The position numbers and the translations under genes are program-made. Shown here piece by piece: positions 16,577 through 25,217 of a DNA stretch of 64,000 nucleotides. The notes below the pieces were generated by a model that saw nothing but the letters and a program-made list of their open reading frames with translations, had not been told where the DNA came from and made no database searches. The stretch's first letter is position 1, and every line of letters begins with the position of its first letter. The stretch is from NCBI RefSeq assembly GCF_022513565.1, contig NZ_JAKWBE010000023.1, positions 79,043 through 143,042 on the forward strand. The letters run 5' to 3'. Source of the stretch: Streptomyces gilvus (GTDB taxonomy: Bacteria > Actinomycetota > Actinomycetes > Streptomycetales > Streptomycetaceae).

Positions 16577-17677
16577 ATGTCCGACTTCGTACCCGGACTC
16601 GAGGGAGTCGTCGCGTTCGAGACGGAGATCGCCGAACCGGACAAGGAGGGCGGCGCCCTGCGGTACCGGGGCGTCGACATCGAGGACCTGGTCGGTCACG
16701 TTTCGTTCGGCAATGTCTGGGGGCTGCTGGTCGACGGCGCCTTCAATCCCGGTCTGCCGCCCGCCGAGCCGTTTCCGATCCCCGTGCACTCCGGCGACAT
16801 CCGGGTGGACGTCCAGTCGGCGCTCGCCATGCTGGCGCCGGTGTGGGGCCTCAAACCCCTCCTCGACATCGACGCCGACGAGGCCCGCGAGGACCTCGCC
16901 CGGGCCGCCGTCATGGCCCTCTCCTACGTCGCCCAGTCGGCGCGCGGTCAGGGCCTGCCGATGGTGCCGCAGCGGGAGATCGACAAGGCGCAGTCCATCA
17001 CCGAGCGGTTCATGATCCGCTGGCGCGGCGAGCCGGACCCGAAGCACGTCGCCGCCGTAGACGCCTACTGGACGTCCGCCGCCGAGCACGGCATGAACGC
17101 GTCCACCTTCACCGCCCGGGTGATCGCCTCCACCGGCGCCGACGTCGCGGCGGCCCTCTCGGGCGCCGTGGGCGCCATGTCGGGCCCGCTGCACGGCGGC
17201 GCGCCCTCCCGGGTGCTGCACATGATCGAGGAGATCGAGCGAACCGGGGACGCGGAGGCCTACGTCCGCCAGGCCCTCGACAACGGCGAGCGGCTCATGG
17301 GCTTCGGGCACCGCGTGTACCGCGCCGAGGACCCCCGCGCGCGCGTGCTGCGCCGTACCGCCCGGGAACTGGGCGCGCCGCGCTTCGAGATCGCCGAGGC
17401 CCTGGAGAAGGCGGCCCTCGCGGAGCTCCACGCCCGCCGGCCGGACCGGGTGCTGGCGACCAACGTCGAGTTCTGGGCGGCTATCGTCCTGGACTTCGCC
17501 GAGGTCCCGGCGCACATGTTCACGTCGATGTTCACGTGCGCGCGTACGGCCGGCTGGTCGGCGCACATCCTGGAGCAGAAGCGGACGGGCCGGCTGGTGC
17601 GGCCGTCGGCGCGGTACGTGGGCCCGGCGGCCCGCGGCCCGCGCGAGATCGAGGGGTACGACAGCATCGCCCACTGA
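16577..17677 (+). CDS. Citrate synthase-like protein (citrate synthase 2)
   Basis: The protein has 366 residues; ATG 16577 follows GAGGAG. The blocks GPLHGGAPSRVL (His206) and MGFGHRVYR (His245) are the substrate and catalytic His loops of citrate synthases. The third catalytic residue, Asp in NVDFY of classical enzymes, is Glu298 in NVEFW here. It may therefore be a citrate or methylcitrate synthase paralogue with altered chemistry, or a catalytically weak one. It is shorter than type I enzymes (about 430), as expected for this actinomycete group. It acts on acyl-CoA plus oxaloacetate in the cytoplasm if active. It is divergent from pdxH and convergent with the TetR gene. Confidence 0.82.
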   Translation: MSDFVPGLEGVVAFETEIAEPDKEGGALRYRGVDIEDLVGHVSFGNVWGLLVDGAFNPGLPPAEPFPIPVHSGDIRVDVQSALAMLAPVWGLKPLLDIDADEAREDLARAAVMALSYVAQSARGQGLPMVPQREIDKAQSITERFMIRWRGEPDPKHVAAVDAYWTSAAEHGMNASTFTARVIASTGADVAAALSGAVGAMSGPLHGGAPSRVLHMIEEIERTGDAEAYVRQALDNGERLMGFGHRVYRAEDPRARVLRRTARELGAPRFEIAEALEKAALAELHARRPDRVLATNVEFWAAIVLDFAEVPAHMFTSMFTCARTAGWSAHILEQKRTGRLVRPSARYVGPAARGPREIEGYDSIAH

Positions 17678-17704
17678 GGGGTGTCCGAGGGGCGCTGGTA
17701 CGGC

Positions 17705-18322
17705 TCAGCCCAGCGCCTCGTCGAGCAGTGCCGCCCACTGCGCCACCACCCGCTCCCGTCTCCCGGTGTCGTCCGTAAGGAGGTTGGCGAGGCCGAGGCC
17801 GCGGGACATGTCGAGGAGGCCCTGGACGGTTTCGCGGACGCCGGGGCGGGATTCGTCGGCGTTGAGGAGCTCGATCGCGATGCGGTGGGTCTCGCGGCCG
17901 ACGTGGGATTCCAGTTCGGTGACGCGGGGGCGGAGCTGGTCCTCGTTGGAGGCGGCGACCCAGAGCTGGAGGGCGGCGCGGAAGAGGGGGCCGGTGTAGA
18001 GGTCGACGAGGGCGGCCACGACGGCCCGGCGGTCCGCGGCGCCCTGGGGGAACAGGGCGCGCAGGGCGGTGGAGCGTTCCTCGGCGACGTACTCCACGGC
18101 GGCCGTGAACAGGTCCTCGCGGGTGGGGAAGTGGTGCTGGGCGGCGCCTCGGGAGACGCCGGCGCGTTCGGCGACGACAGTGACCGTGGAGCCGGCCCAG
18201 CCGTGTTCGGCGAGGCAGGCAACGGCGGCTTCCAGGAGCCGTTGGCGGGTGGCCCGGCTGCGGTCCTGTTTGGGGACGCGCTCGGCGCGCTCCTCGCGTT
18301 CTTCGGTGGTCACAGTGCCCAT
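17705..18322 (-). CDS. TetR-family repressor of the acyl-CoA operon
   Basis: The protein has 205 residues. The N-terminal helix-turn-helix is TRQRLLEAAVACLAEHGWAGSTVTVVAERAGVSRGAAQHHF (about 25-70), ending in the QHHFPTREDLF signature. The ligand domain follows. It is the last gene of the eight-gene minus-strand operon and overlaps the crotonase gene by 13 bp. Repressors placed at the end of Liu/Atu-type clusters usually respond to an acyl-CoA; the palindrome at 27716-27729 before the first gene is its likely site. Acyl-CoA sensing is inference. Confidence 0.88.
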   Translation of the reverse strand: MGTVTTEEREERAERVPKQDRSRATRQRLLEAAVACLAEHGWAGSTVTVVAERAGVSRGAAQHHFPTREDLFTAAVEYVAEERSTALRALFPQGAADRRAVVAALVDLYTGPLFRAALQLWVAASNEDQLRPRVTELESHVGRETHRIAIELLNADESRPGVRETVQGLLDMSRGLGLANLLTDDTGRRERVVAQWAALLDEALG

Positions 18323-19044
18323 AGGGGGTCCCGTCGTTCCAGGAAGGCCGTCATGCCCTCGCGGGCCTGCGGGGAGGCGAAGAGCCGGGCGGAGAGCGCG
18401 GTGAGGTCGGCCGCGTCCCGGTCGAAGGCCTCCAGGACCCTGGCGGTGAGCAGTGCCTTCGTCTCGGCCAGGCCTTGCGGGGAGGCTCGGCGGAGGCCGT
18501 CGAGGATGGGTTCGAGTACGGCGTCCACGTCGTCGCCGGCGGCGGTGAGCAGGCCGATGCGGGCGGCTTCGGCGGTGTCGAGGCGTTCGCCGGTGAGGTA
18601 GTAGCGGGCGATGGCGCGCGGGTCGGTGCGGGGCAGGATCGGCAGGGAGATGACGGCGGGGGCGACGCCGATGCGGACCTCGGTGAAGGCGAACGTGGAG
18701 TCGGTGGAGGCGGCCGCGATGTCGCAGGCGGCGAGCAGTCCGAGGCCGCCGGCGCGGACGTGGCCGGTGACCCGGGCGACGACCGGTCTGCGCAGTTCGA
18801 CGATCTGCCGCAGCAGTGCCACGAGGGTGTCGGGGTGGGGCGGGTCGCGCAGGTCGGCGCCGGCGCAGAAGGTGGTGCCGGTGTGGGTGAGGACGACCGC
18901 GCGGACGTCGCTGTCCTTGGCGCAGTCGGTGAGCGCGCCGGCCAGTTCGCCGACCAGGGCGGCGGAGAGCGCGTTGCGGTTGGCGGTGGAGTCGAGGCTG
19001 AGGGTCTCGACGCCCCGCGCGCGGGTACGTCCGATCAACGTCAT
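18310..19044 (-). CDS. Enoyl-CoA hydratase/crotonase-family protein (methylglutaconyl-CoA hydratase-like)
   Basis: The protein has 244 residues. The oxyanion-hole loops are TFCAGADL and GHVRAGGLGLLAACD. FAFTEVRIGVAPAVISLPIL resembles the LiuC/AtuE-type hydratases and supplies one catalytic Glu; the other Glu of crotonase (GGGxEL) is Gly here. It probably hydrates a branched enoyl-CoA after the carboxylase step, in the cytoplasm. Its ATG overlaps the stop of the CoA ligase gene by four bases, so translation is coupled. Confidence 0.85.
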   Translation of the reverse strand: MTLIGRTRARGVETLSLDSTANRNALSAALVGELAGALTDCAKDSDVRAVVLTHTGTTFCAGADLRDPPHPDTLVALLRQIVELRRPVVARVTGHVRAGGLGLLAACDIAAASTDSTFAFTEVRIGVAPAVISLPILPRTDPRAIARYYLTGERLDTAEAARIGLLTAAGDDVDAVLEPILDGLRRASPQGLAETKALLTARVLEAFDRDAADLTALSARLFASPQAREGMTAFLERRDPLWAL

Positions 19045-20609
19045 GACCGCCCCCTGAGTTCCCGGCGGAGGATCTTGCCGGAGGCGGCCCGGGGGACGCC
19101 GGCGATGAAGGTGACCTGGCGGACGCGTTTGTAGGGGGCGACGCGTTCGGCGACGTACATCATCACCTCTCCTTCGGAGAGGTCGGTGGCGGTGGGCTGG
19201 CGGACCACGAAGGCGTGCGGGATCTCGTTGTTGTCGTCGTTGTAGACGCCGATGACGGCGGCGTCGGCGATGCCGGGGTGGGTGAGCAGGAGGGCCTCGA
19301 GTTCGGCGGGGGCGACCTGGAAGCCCTTGTACTTGATGAGTTCCTTGACCCGGTCCACGACGAACAGCCAGCCGTCGGCGTCGACATGGCCGACGTCGCC
19401 GGTGTGCAGCCAGCCGTCGGCGTCGATCATGGCGGCGGTGGCGTCGGGGCGGCCCAGGTAGCCCTTCATGACCTGGGGGCCGCGGATGAGGATCTCGCCG
19501 GATTCGCCGGTGCCGAGGTCCTTGTCGGGGTCGTCGAGGGAGACGATCCGCATCTCGGTGCCGGCGATGAGCTTGCCGACGGTGCCGGGCGGGGCGTCGC
19601 GCATGGCCTCGCGGGGGACGACGTGGGTGCCGGGGGACAGTTCCGTCATGCCGTACGCCTGGCCGACGGGCGGCAGGCCGAGCCGTCGGGAGCAGGCGGC
19701 GGCGAGGTGGGCGTCGAGCGGGGCGGCGGCGCTGAGGATGTAGCGGAGGGAGGAGAGGTCGTACTGCTCGACGGCGGGGTGTTTGGCGAGGGCGAGGACG
19801 ATCGGCGGGGCGACGTACAGGCCGGTGATGCGGTGGTTCTGGATGGCGGCGAGGAAGGTGTCGAGGTCGAAGCGGGGCAGGACGACGACGGTGGCGCCGA
19901 GCCGGAGGGGCGCGTTCATGAGGGCGGTCAGGCCGTAGATGTGGAAGAAGGGCAGGACGGCGAGGATGCGTTCGCCGGGTCCGGACGGCATGACGGACTC
20001 GAGTTGGGCGAGGTTGGTGGCGATCTGCCGGTGGGTGAGCATCACGCCCTTGGGGATGCCGGTGGTTCCGGAGGAGTAGGGCAGCGCGGCGACGTCCTCG
20101 GCGGGGTCGATGTCGACGGCCGGTTCGGGGGCGGCGGAGGCCAGCATGTCGATGAGGGAGCGGTGGCCGGGCGCGCTGTCGCAGACGAAGACCTCCCGTA
20201 CTCCGCCCGCGAGTTCGGCGGCCCGGCGCGCGGTCTCCAGCAGCGGGGAGACGGTGACGATCCAGCGGGCGGCGGAGTCCTTGAGCTGTTTGGCGAACTC
20301 CTCGGGTGTGGCGAGCGGGTGCACGGTGGTGACGGAGGCGCCCGCGCGCGTGGCGGCGTAGAAGGCGGTGGGGAAGGCGATGGTGTTGGGGCTGTGCAGG
20401 GCGAGTACGTCGCCCTTGCGGACGCCGGCCTCGGCGAGTCCGGCCGCGACGCGACGGTGGAAGCGGTCGAGTTGTTCGTACGTGAGGGTGGTGCCGTCGG
20501 TCCCGTCGATGAGGGCGGGAGCGTCACCGTGTTCGGCGGCCCGGCCCAGCACCGCCTCGTGGATGGGCAGGTCGACGGCCGCTACATCGGCGTACTCGCT
20601 CCGGAACAC
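19041..20609 (-). CDS. 4-coumarate:CoA ligase-like acyl-CoA synthetase
   Basis: The protein has 522 residues; the GTG at 20609 follows AGGAGG. The AMP-binding motif is LPYSSGTTGIPKGVMLTH, box II is GQAYGMTEL, the hinge is YKGFQVAPAEL and the C-terminal catalytic Lys is in ASGKILRREL. It activates a carboxylic acid to the CoA thioester through an acyl-adenylate. From memory, the S. coelicolor enzyme of this locus was shown to accept cinnamate and coumarate in vitro. The operon context suggests that a branched or terpenoid acid may be the in vivo substrate. It is cytoplasmic and lies 8 nt after the dehydrogenase gene. Confidence 0.9.
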   Translation of the reverse strand: MFRSEYADVAAVDLPIHEAVLGRAAEHGDAPALIDGTDGTTLTYEQLDRFHRRVAAGLAEAGVRKGDVLALHSPNTIAFPTAFYAATRAGASVTTVHPLATPEEFAKQLKDSAARWIVTVSPLLETARRAAELAGGVREVFVCDSAPGHRSLIDMLASAAPEPAVDIDPAEDVAALPYSSGTTGIPKGVMLTHRQIATNLAQLESVMPSGPGERILAVLPFFHIYGLTALMNAPLRLGATVVVLPRFDLDTFLAAIQNHRITGLYVAPPIVLALAKHPAVEQYDLSSLRYILSAAAPLDAHLAAACSRRLGLPPVGQAYGMTELSPGTHVVPREAMRDAPPGTVGKLIAGTEMRIVSLDDPDKDLGTGESGEILIRGPQVMKGYLGRPDATAAMIDADGWLHTGDVGHVDADGWLFVVDRVKELIKYKGFQVAPAELEALLLTHPGIADAAVIGVYNDDNNEIPHAFVVRQPTATDLSEGEVMMYVAERVAPYKRVRQVTFIAGVPRAASGKILRRELRGRS

Positions 20610-20617
20610 GGTTCCTC

Positions 20618-21757
20618 CTAGTACGACTTGGGCAGGCCCAGGGTCTGGTGGGAGACGTAGTTGAGAATCATCTCCCGGCTCACCGGGGCAATACGAGCCA
20701 CGCGCGAGGCGGTTATCAACGAGGCGAGCCCGAATTCCCGGGTGAGGCCGTTGCCGCCGAGGGTGTGCACGGCCTGGTCGACGGCCCGTACGCACGCCTC
20801 GCCCGCCGCGTACTTCGCCATATTCGCGGCCTCGCCCGCGCCGGTGTCGTCCCCGGCGTCGTAGAGGTGTGCGGCTTTCTGCATCATCAGGCGGGCGAGT
20901 TCGAGGTCGATGTGGGCCTGGGCGAGGGGGTGGGCGATCGCCTGGTGGGCGCCGATGGGGGTGTTCCATACGGCGCGGTCGCGGGCGTACTCGACGGCGC
21001 GTCCGAGGGCGTAGCGGCCCATGCCGATCGCGAAGGCGGCGGTCATGATCCGCTCGGGGTTGAGTCCGGCGAACAGCTGCAGGAGACCGGCGTCCTCGTC
21101 GCCGACCAGGGCGTCGGCGGGCAGCCGTACGTCGTCGAGGACCAGTTCGAACTGCTTCTCGGCGGCCTGGAGTTCCATGTCGATCCGGCGTCGGGTGAAG
21201 CCTTCGGCGTCGCGCGGGACGATGAAGAGGCAGGGCTTGAGGCGGCCGGTGCGGGAGTCCTCGGTGCGGCCGACGACGAGGGTGGCGTCGGCTATGTCGA
21301 CTCCGGAGATGAAGACCTTGCGGCCGGTGAGCAGCCAGTCGCCGGTGTCGGGGTCGCGGCGGGCGGTGGTGGTGATGCGGTGGGAGTTGGAGCCGGCGTC
21401 GGGTTCGGTGATGCCGAAGGCCATGGTGCGGGTGCCGTCGGCGAGGGCGGGGAGCCAGGCGCGTTTCTGGGCGTCGGTGCCGAAGCGGGCGATGACCGTG
21501 CCGCAGATCGCCGGGGAGACGACCATCATCAGCAGCGGGCAGCCGGCGGCGCCGAGTTCTTCCAGGACGATGGAGAGTTCGGCGATCCCGCCGCCTCCGC
21601 CGCCGTATGCCTCCGGCAGGTTGACGCCGAGGTAGCCGAGCTTGGCCGCCTCGGACCAGAGTGCCTCGCGGTCGAAGGTGCGGCCGTGGCGTTTGCCGAG
21701 GGCGGCGACGGCGGCTCGCAGGGCTTTGTGTTCCTCGGTCTCGATCATGACGCTCAC
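20618..21757 (-). CDS. Acyl-CoA dehydrogenase
   Basis: The protein has 379 residues from GTG 21757, which has GGAGGA at the right distance and overlaps the upstream stop (GTGA); ATG 21748 is the alternative. FAD and substrate motifs MAFGITEPDAGSNSHRITTTA and ISGVDIADATLVVGR are clear. The usual C-terminal catalytic Glu (in EGT) is replaced by Pro (RIAPVSREMI). The Glu in NPERI matches the position used by isovaleryl-CoA dehydrogenases. It should make an alpha,beta-enoyl-CoA, passing electrons to ETF. It probably feeds the carboxylase encoded upstream in the operon. Confidence 0.88.
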   Translation of the reverse strand: MSVMIETEEHKALRAAVAALGKRHGRTFDREALWSEAAKLGYLGVNLPEAYGGGGGGIAELSIVLEELGAAGCPLLMMVVSPAICGTVIARFGTDAQKRAWLPALADGTRTMAFGITEPDAGSNSHRITTTARRDPDTGDWLLTGRKVFISGVDIADATLVVGRTEDSRTGRLKPCLFIVPRDAEGFTRRRIDMELQAAEKQFELVLDDVRLPADALVGDEDAGLLQLFAGLNPERIMTAAFAIGMGRYALGRAVEYARDRAVWNTPIGAHQAIAHPLAQAHIDLELARLMMQKAAHLYDAGDDTGAGEAANMAKYAAGEACVRAVDQAVHTLGGNGLTREFGLASLITASRVARIAPVSREMILNYVSHQTLGLPKSY

Positions 21758-23601
21758 CGCTCCTCCTCCACGACGGCCAGCAGCGTGCCGACCTCCACCT
21801 GTCGGCCCGTGGTCACGTGGAGGGCGCTGAGCCTCCCCGTGACGGGTGCCGCGATCTTGTGCTGCATCTTCATCGCCTCCAGCCACAGCAGGGGCTCTCC
21901 GGCCCGTACGGCGGCTCCTACGGCCAGTCCGTCGGCCACCTTCAAGACCGTTCCCGGCATGGGGGCGAGGAGGGAGCCGGGGGCGTGCTGGGCGGTGGGG
22001 TCGGGGAAGCGGGGAAGTGCTTTGAGCGCCGTGGCGTTCACGTACACCTCGTCGCCGTACCTCGACACCGCGAACTTCCGCTGTACGCCGTCCACTTCGA
22101 GGACGACGAGGTCGGGGGCGGCGTGCACGACCCGGACCCCGTCCGCCTCCAGTCCGCCCGCGCGGGTGTGCCGGTAGTGGACCTCGTGCTCCTCGCCCCC
22201 GGTCGCGTAGCGCTTGACCTGCGGCTGGGAGGGGACGTTGCGCCAGCCGCCGAAGCGGGAGCCGCCGGCACGGGCGTCGGCGAGGGCGGCGGCAAGGGGG
22301 GCGTGGGGGTCGGGGGCCGGTTCGGTGAGGGCGGTCAGGTGGCGGTCGTAGAAGCCCGTGTTCATGCGGGCCGACGTGAACTCCTCGTGGCGCAGGGAGC
22401 GGACCAGCAGGTCGCGGTTGGTGGTTGGGCCGTGGATCGTGGCGCGTTCCAGGGCGCCGGCGAGTCGGCGGACCGCCTCCGCGCGCGTGGGGGCGTGGGC
22501 GACGGCTTTGGCGAGCATCGCGTCGTAGTGGACGTCGATGGTGTCGCCGTCTTCGCAGCCCGTGTCGAGGCGGATGCCGGGGACCGTGAAGCGGTGCAGG
22601 GTGCCTGTCTGCGGGGACCAGTCCCGCGCGGGGTCCTCGGCGTAGAGACGGGCCTCGACGGCGTGGCCACGCGCGCGTGGTGGTTCGCCGTCGAGGGCGT
22701 GGCCCTCGGCGACGCGGAGTTGCAGCGCCACCAGGTCGACGCCGAACACGGCCTCGGTGACCGGGTGTTCCACCTGGAGGCGGGTGTTCATCTCCAGGAA
22801 GTGCGCCGTGTCGTCGGCGACGAGGAACTCCACCGTGCCCGCGCCGACGTACGAGACGGCGCGCGCGGCACGTACGGACAGCGCGCGCAGCTCCTCTTCG
22901 AGCGCCTCGGAGAGTCCGGGCGCGGGCGCCTCCTCGATCACCTTCTGGTGGCGTCGCTGGAGGGAGCAGTCGCGTGTGCCCAGCGCCCACACCGTGCCGT
23001 GCGCGTCGGCGAGCACCTGCACCTCGACATGGCGGCCGTTCTCGACGTACGGCTCGACGAACACCTCGCCGTCCCCGAAGGCGCTCGCGGCCTCGGCGCG
23101 CGCACCCTCCAGCGCGGCGCCCAGCTCCTCAAGGCGGCGCACGACCCGCATCCCGCGCCCCCCGCCGCCCGCGGCCGCCTTGACCAGCACCGGCAGGTCG
23201 GCCTCGGTCACGTCGGCCAGGGGCGCGAGCCCCATCAGCTCCTTGGCGCGGGTCTTGGACGCCATGGCCTCGATGGCGGACGGCGGCGGCCCGATCCACA
23301 CCAGACCCGCGTCGAGGACCGCGCGCGCGAAGTCGGCGTTCTCGCTCAGGAAGCCGTAACCGGGGTGGACGGCGTCCGCGCCCGCCGCGATCGCCGCCTT
23401 CACGATCAGGTCGCCGCGCAGATACGTCTCCGCGGGCGCCGCGCCAGGCAGCCGTACCGCCGTGTCGGCCACGCGTGCGTGGAGCGCGTTCTCGTCGGCG
23501 TCGGAGTGCACCGCGACCGTCCGGATTCCCAACTCACGGCAGGTGCGGAAGATCCGGCAGGCGATCTCGCCCCGGTTGGCGACCAGTACGGAAGTGATCA
23601 T
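21754..23601 (-). CDS. Acyl-CoA carboxylase alpha subunit (biotin carboxylase + biotin carrier)
   Basis: The protein has 615 residues. The ATP-grasp biotin carboxylase (about 1-450) has VLVANRGEIACRIFRTCREL, VHPGYGFLSENADFA, KAAAGGGGRGMR and FLEMNTRLQVEHPVTE. The biotin carrier is at the C-terminus with LLWLEAMKMQHKI, whose Lys takes biotin. Compared with homologues the loop after SKTRAKELM looks several residues shorter before LPVLVKAAAGGGG, still in frame. With the beta subunit encoded next to it, it would carboxylate a branched or isoprenoid enoyl-CoA (LiuBD/AtuCF type) or propionyl-CoA. GTG 23610 is an alternative start with a better-spaced ribosome binding site. Cytoplasmic. Confidence 0.9.
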   Translation of the reverse strand: MITSVLVANRGEIACRIFRTCRELGIRTVAVHSDADENALHARVADTAVRLPGAAPAETYLRGDLIVKAAIAAGADAVHPGYGFLSENADFARAVLDAGLVWIGPPPSAIEAMASKTRAKELMGLAPLADVTEADLPVLVKAAAGGGGRGMRVVRRLEELGAALEGARAEAASAFGDGEVFVEPYVENGRHVEVQVLADAHGTVWALGTRDCSLQRRHQKVIEEAPAPGLSEALEEELRALSVRAARAVSYVGAGTVEFLVADDTAHFLEMNTRLQVEHPVTEAVFGVDLVALQLRVAEGHALDGEPPRARGHAVEARLYAEDPARDWSPQTGTLHRFTVPGIRLDTGCEDGDTIDVHYDAMLAKAVAHAPTRAEAVRRLAGALERATIHGPTTNRDLLVRSLRHEEFTSARMNTGFYDRHLTALTEPAPDPHAPLAAALADARAGGSRFGGWRNVPSQPQVKRYATGGEEHEVHYRHTRAGGLEADGVRVVHAAPDLVVLEVDGVQRKFAVSRYGDEVYVNATALKALPRFPDPTAQHAPGSLLAPMPGTVLKVADGLAVGAAVRAGEPLLWLEAMKMQHKIAAPVTGRLSALHVTTGRQVEVGTLLAVVEEER

Positions 23602-23618
23602 GGAAGTCACTGGGTCCC

Positions 23619-25217
23619 TCACATCCGGAAGACGCCGAAGCCGCCGCGCGCACCCTCGTACGGCGCGGTGTGGATGGCCGACAGACACAGGCCGAGGACG
23701 GTGCGGGTGTCGCGCGGGTCGATGACGCCGTCGTCGTAGAGCCGCCCGGACAGGAACATCGGCAGCGACTCGGACTCGATCTGCTGCTCCACCATGGCCC
23801 GCAGGGCGGCGTCGCCGTCCTCGTCGTACGGCTGCCCCTTAGCGGCCGCCGACTGCCGGGCGACGATCGACAGGACCCCGGCGAGCTGCTGCGGGCCCAT
23901 GACGGCCGACTTGGCGCTGGGCCAGGCGAACAGGAAGCGGGGGTCGTAGGCCCGTCCGCACATGCCGTAGTGCCCGGCGCCGTAGGAGGCGCCCATCAGG
24001 ACGGAGAGGTGCGGGACCTTCGAGTTGGCGACCGCGTTGATCATCATCGCCCCGTGCTTGATGATCCCGCCCTGCTCGTACTCCTTGCCGACCATGTAGC
24101 CGGTGGTGTTGTGCAGGAAGAGCAGCGGGATGTCGCGCTGGTTGGCGAGCTGGATGAACTGGGCCGCCTTCTGGGACTCCGCGCTGAAGAGCACTCCCTG
24201 GGCGTTGGCCAGGATGCCGACGGGATAGCCGTGCAGGGTCGCCCATCCGGTCGCCAGGCTCGTCCCGTACAGCGGCTTGAACTCGTCGAAGTCGGAGGCG
24301 TCGACGATCCGGGCGATGACCTCGCGCGGGTCGAAGGGGGTCTTCAGATCGCCCGGGACGATGCCCAGCAGCTCGTCGGCGGAGTACTTGGGGGGCTCGG
24401 CCGGGCCCGGATCGGCGTGCGCCTTGCGGTGGTTGAGGCGGGCGACGACCCGCCGTGCCTGCCGCAGCGCGTCGGGTTCGTCTACGGCGAAGTAGTCCGC
24501 GAGTCCCGACACGCGCGCGTGCATCTCGGCGCCGCCGAGGGACTCGTCGTCGCTCTCCTCACCGGTGGCCATCTTCACCAGGGGCGGGCCGCCGAGGAAG
24601 ACCTTGGCGCGCTCCTTGACCATGATCACGTGGTCGGACATGCCGGGGATGTACGCGCCCCCCGCCGTCGAGTTGCCGAAGACGACCGCGACGGTCGGGA
24701 TCCCGGCCGCCGAAAGCCGCGTCAGATCCCGGAAGATGGCGCCCCCGGGGATGAAGATCTCCTTCTGGGACGGCAGATCGGCGCCGCCCGACTCCACCAG
24801 GCTGATGCAGGGCAGACGGTTGGCGAGGGCGATGTCGTTGGCCCGCAGGGCCTTCTTCAGCGACCAGGGGTTGCTGGCGCCGCCACGCACGGTCGGGTCG
24901 TTGGCGGTGATCAGGCACTCCACGCCCGCCACCACCCCGATGCCGGTGACGAGCGAGGCACCCACCGTGTACTCGCTGCCCCAGGCGGCCAGCGGCGACA
25001 GCTCCAGGAAGGGCGAGTCCGGGTCGAGCAGCAGCTCGATCCGCTCACGGGCCAGCAACTTCCCCCGCTTGCGGTGCCGTTCGACGTACTTCTCCCCGCC
25101 GCCCGCCAGCGCCTTCGCGTGCTCGGCCGTCAGGTCGGCGAGCTTGGCGAGCATGGCCTCGCGGTTGGCCCGGTAGTCCGGACCGGCGATGTCCAGGCCG
25201 GATTCGATGACGGTCAC
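23619..25217 (-). CDS. Acyl-CoA carboxylase beta subunit (carboxyltransferase)
   Basis: The protein has 532 residues; GTG 25217 has GGAGG 7 nt upstream and overlaps the AtuA stop. The two crotonase-like halves are visible: SLVESGGADLPSQKEIFIPGG (N-terminal oxyanion loop) and ASYGAGHYGMCGRAYDPRFLFAWPSAKSAVMG (C-terminal). Full-length identity of blocks such as NDPTVRGGASNPWSLKKALR places it with methylcrotonyl/geranyl-CoA carboxyltransferases rather than propionyl-CoA ones. It forms a complex with the biotin-carrying subunit encoded 17 nt downstream. Confidence 0.92.
   Translation of the reverse strand: MTVIESGLDIAGPDYRANREAMLAKLADLTAEHAKALAGGGEKYVERHRKRGKLLARERIELLLDPDSPFLELSPLAAWGSEYTVGASLVTGIGVVAGVECLITANDPTVRGGASNPWSLKKALRANDIALANRLPCISLVESGGADLPSQKEIFIPGGAIFRDLTRLSAAGIPTVAVVFGNSTAGGAYIPGMSDHVIMVKERAKVFLGGPPLVKMATGEESDDESLGGAEMHARVSGLADYFAVDEPDALRQARRVVARLNHRKAHADPGPAEPPKYSADELLGIVPGDLKTPFDPREVIARIVDASDFDEFKPLYGTSLATGWATLHGYPVGILANAQGVLFSAESQKAAQFIQLANQRDIPLLFLHNTTGYMVGKEYEQGGIIKHGAMMINAVANSKVPHLSVLMGASYGAGHYGMCGRAYDPRFLFAWPSAKSAVMGPQQLAGVLSIVARQSAAAKGQPYDEDGDAALRAMVEQQIESESLPMFLSGRLYDDGVIDPRDTRTVLGLCLSAIHTAPYEGARGGFGVFRM

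Noticed and set aside
19215..20621. A Gly/Val/Asp-rich 468-codon plus-strand frame resembling PE_PGRS-type proteins
   Set aside because: It mirrors the CoA ligase gene on the other strand. The Gly-rich look follows from antisense of its codons.
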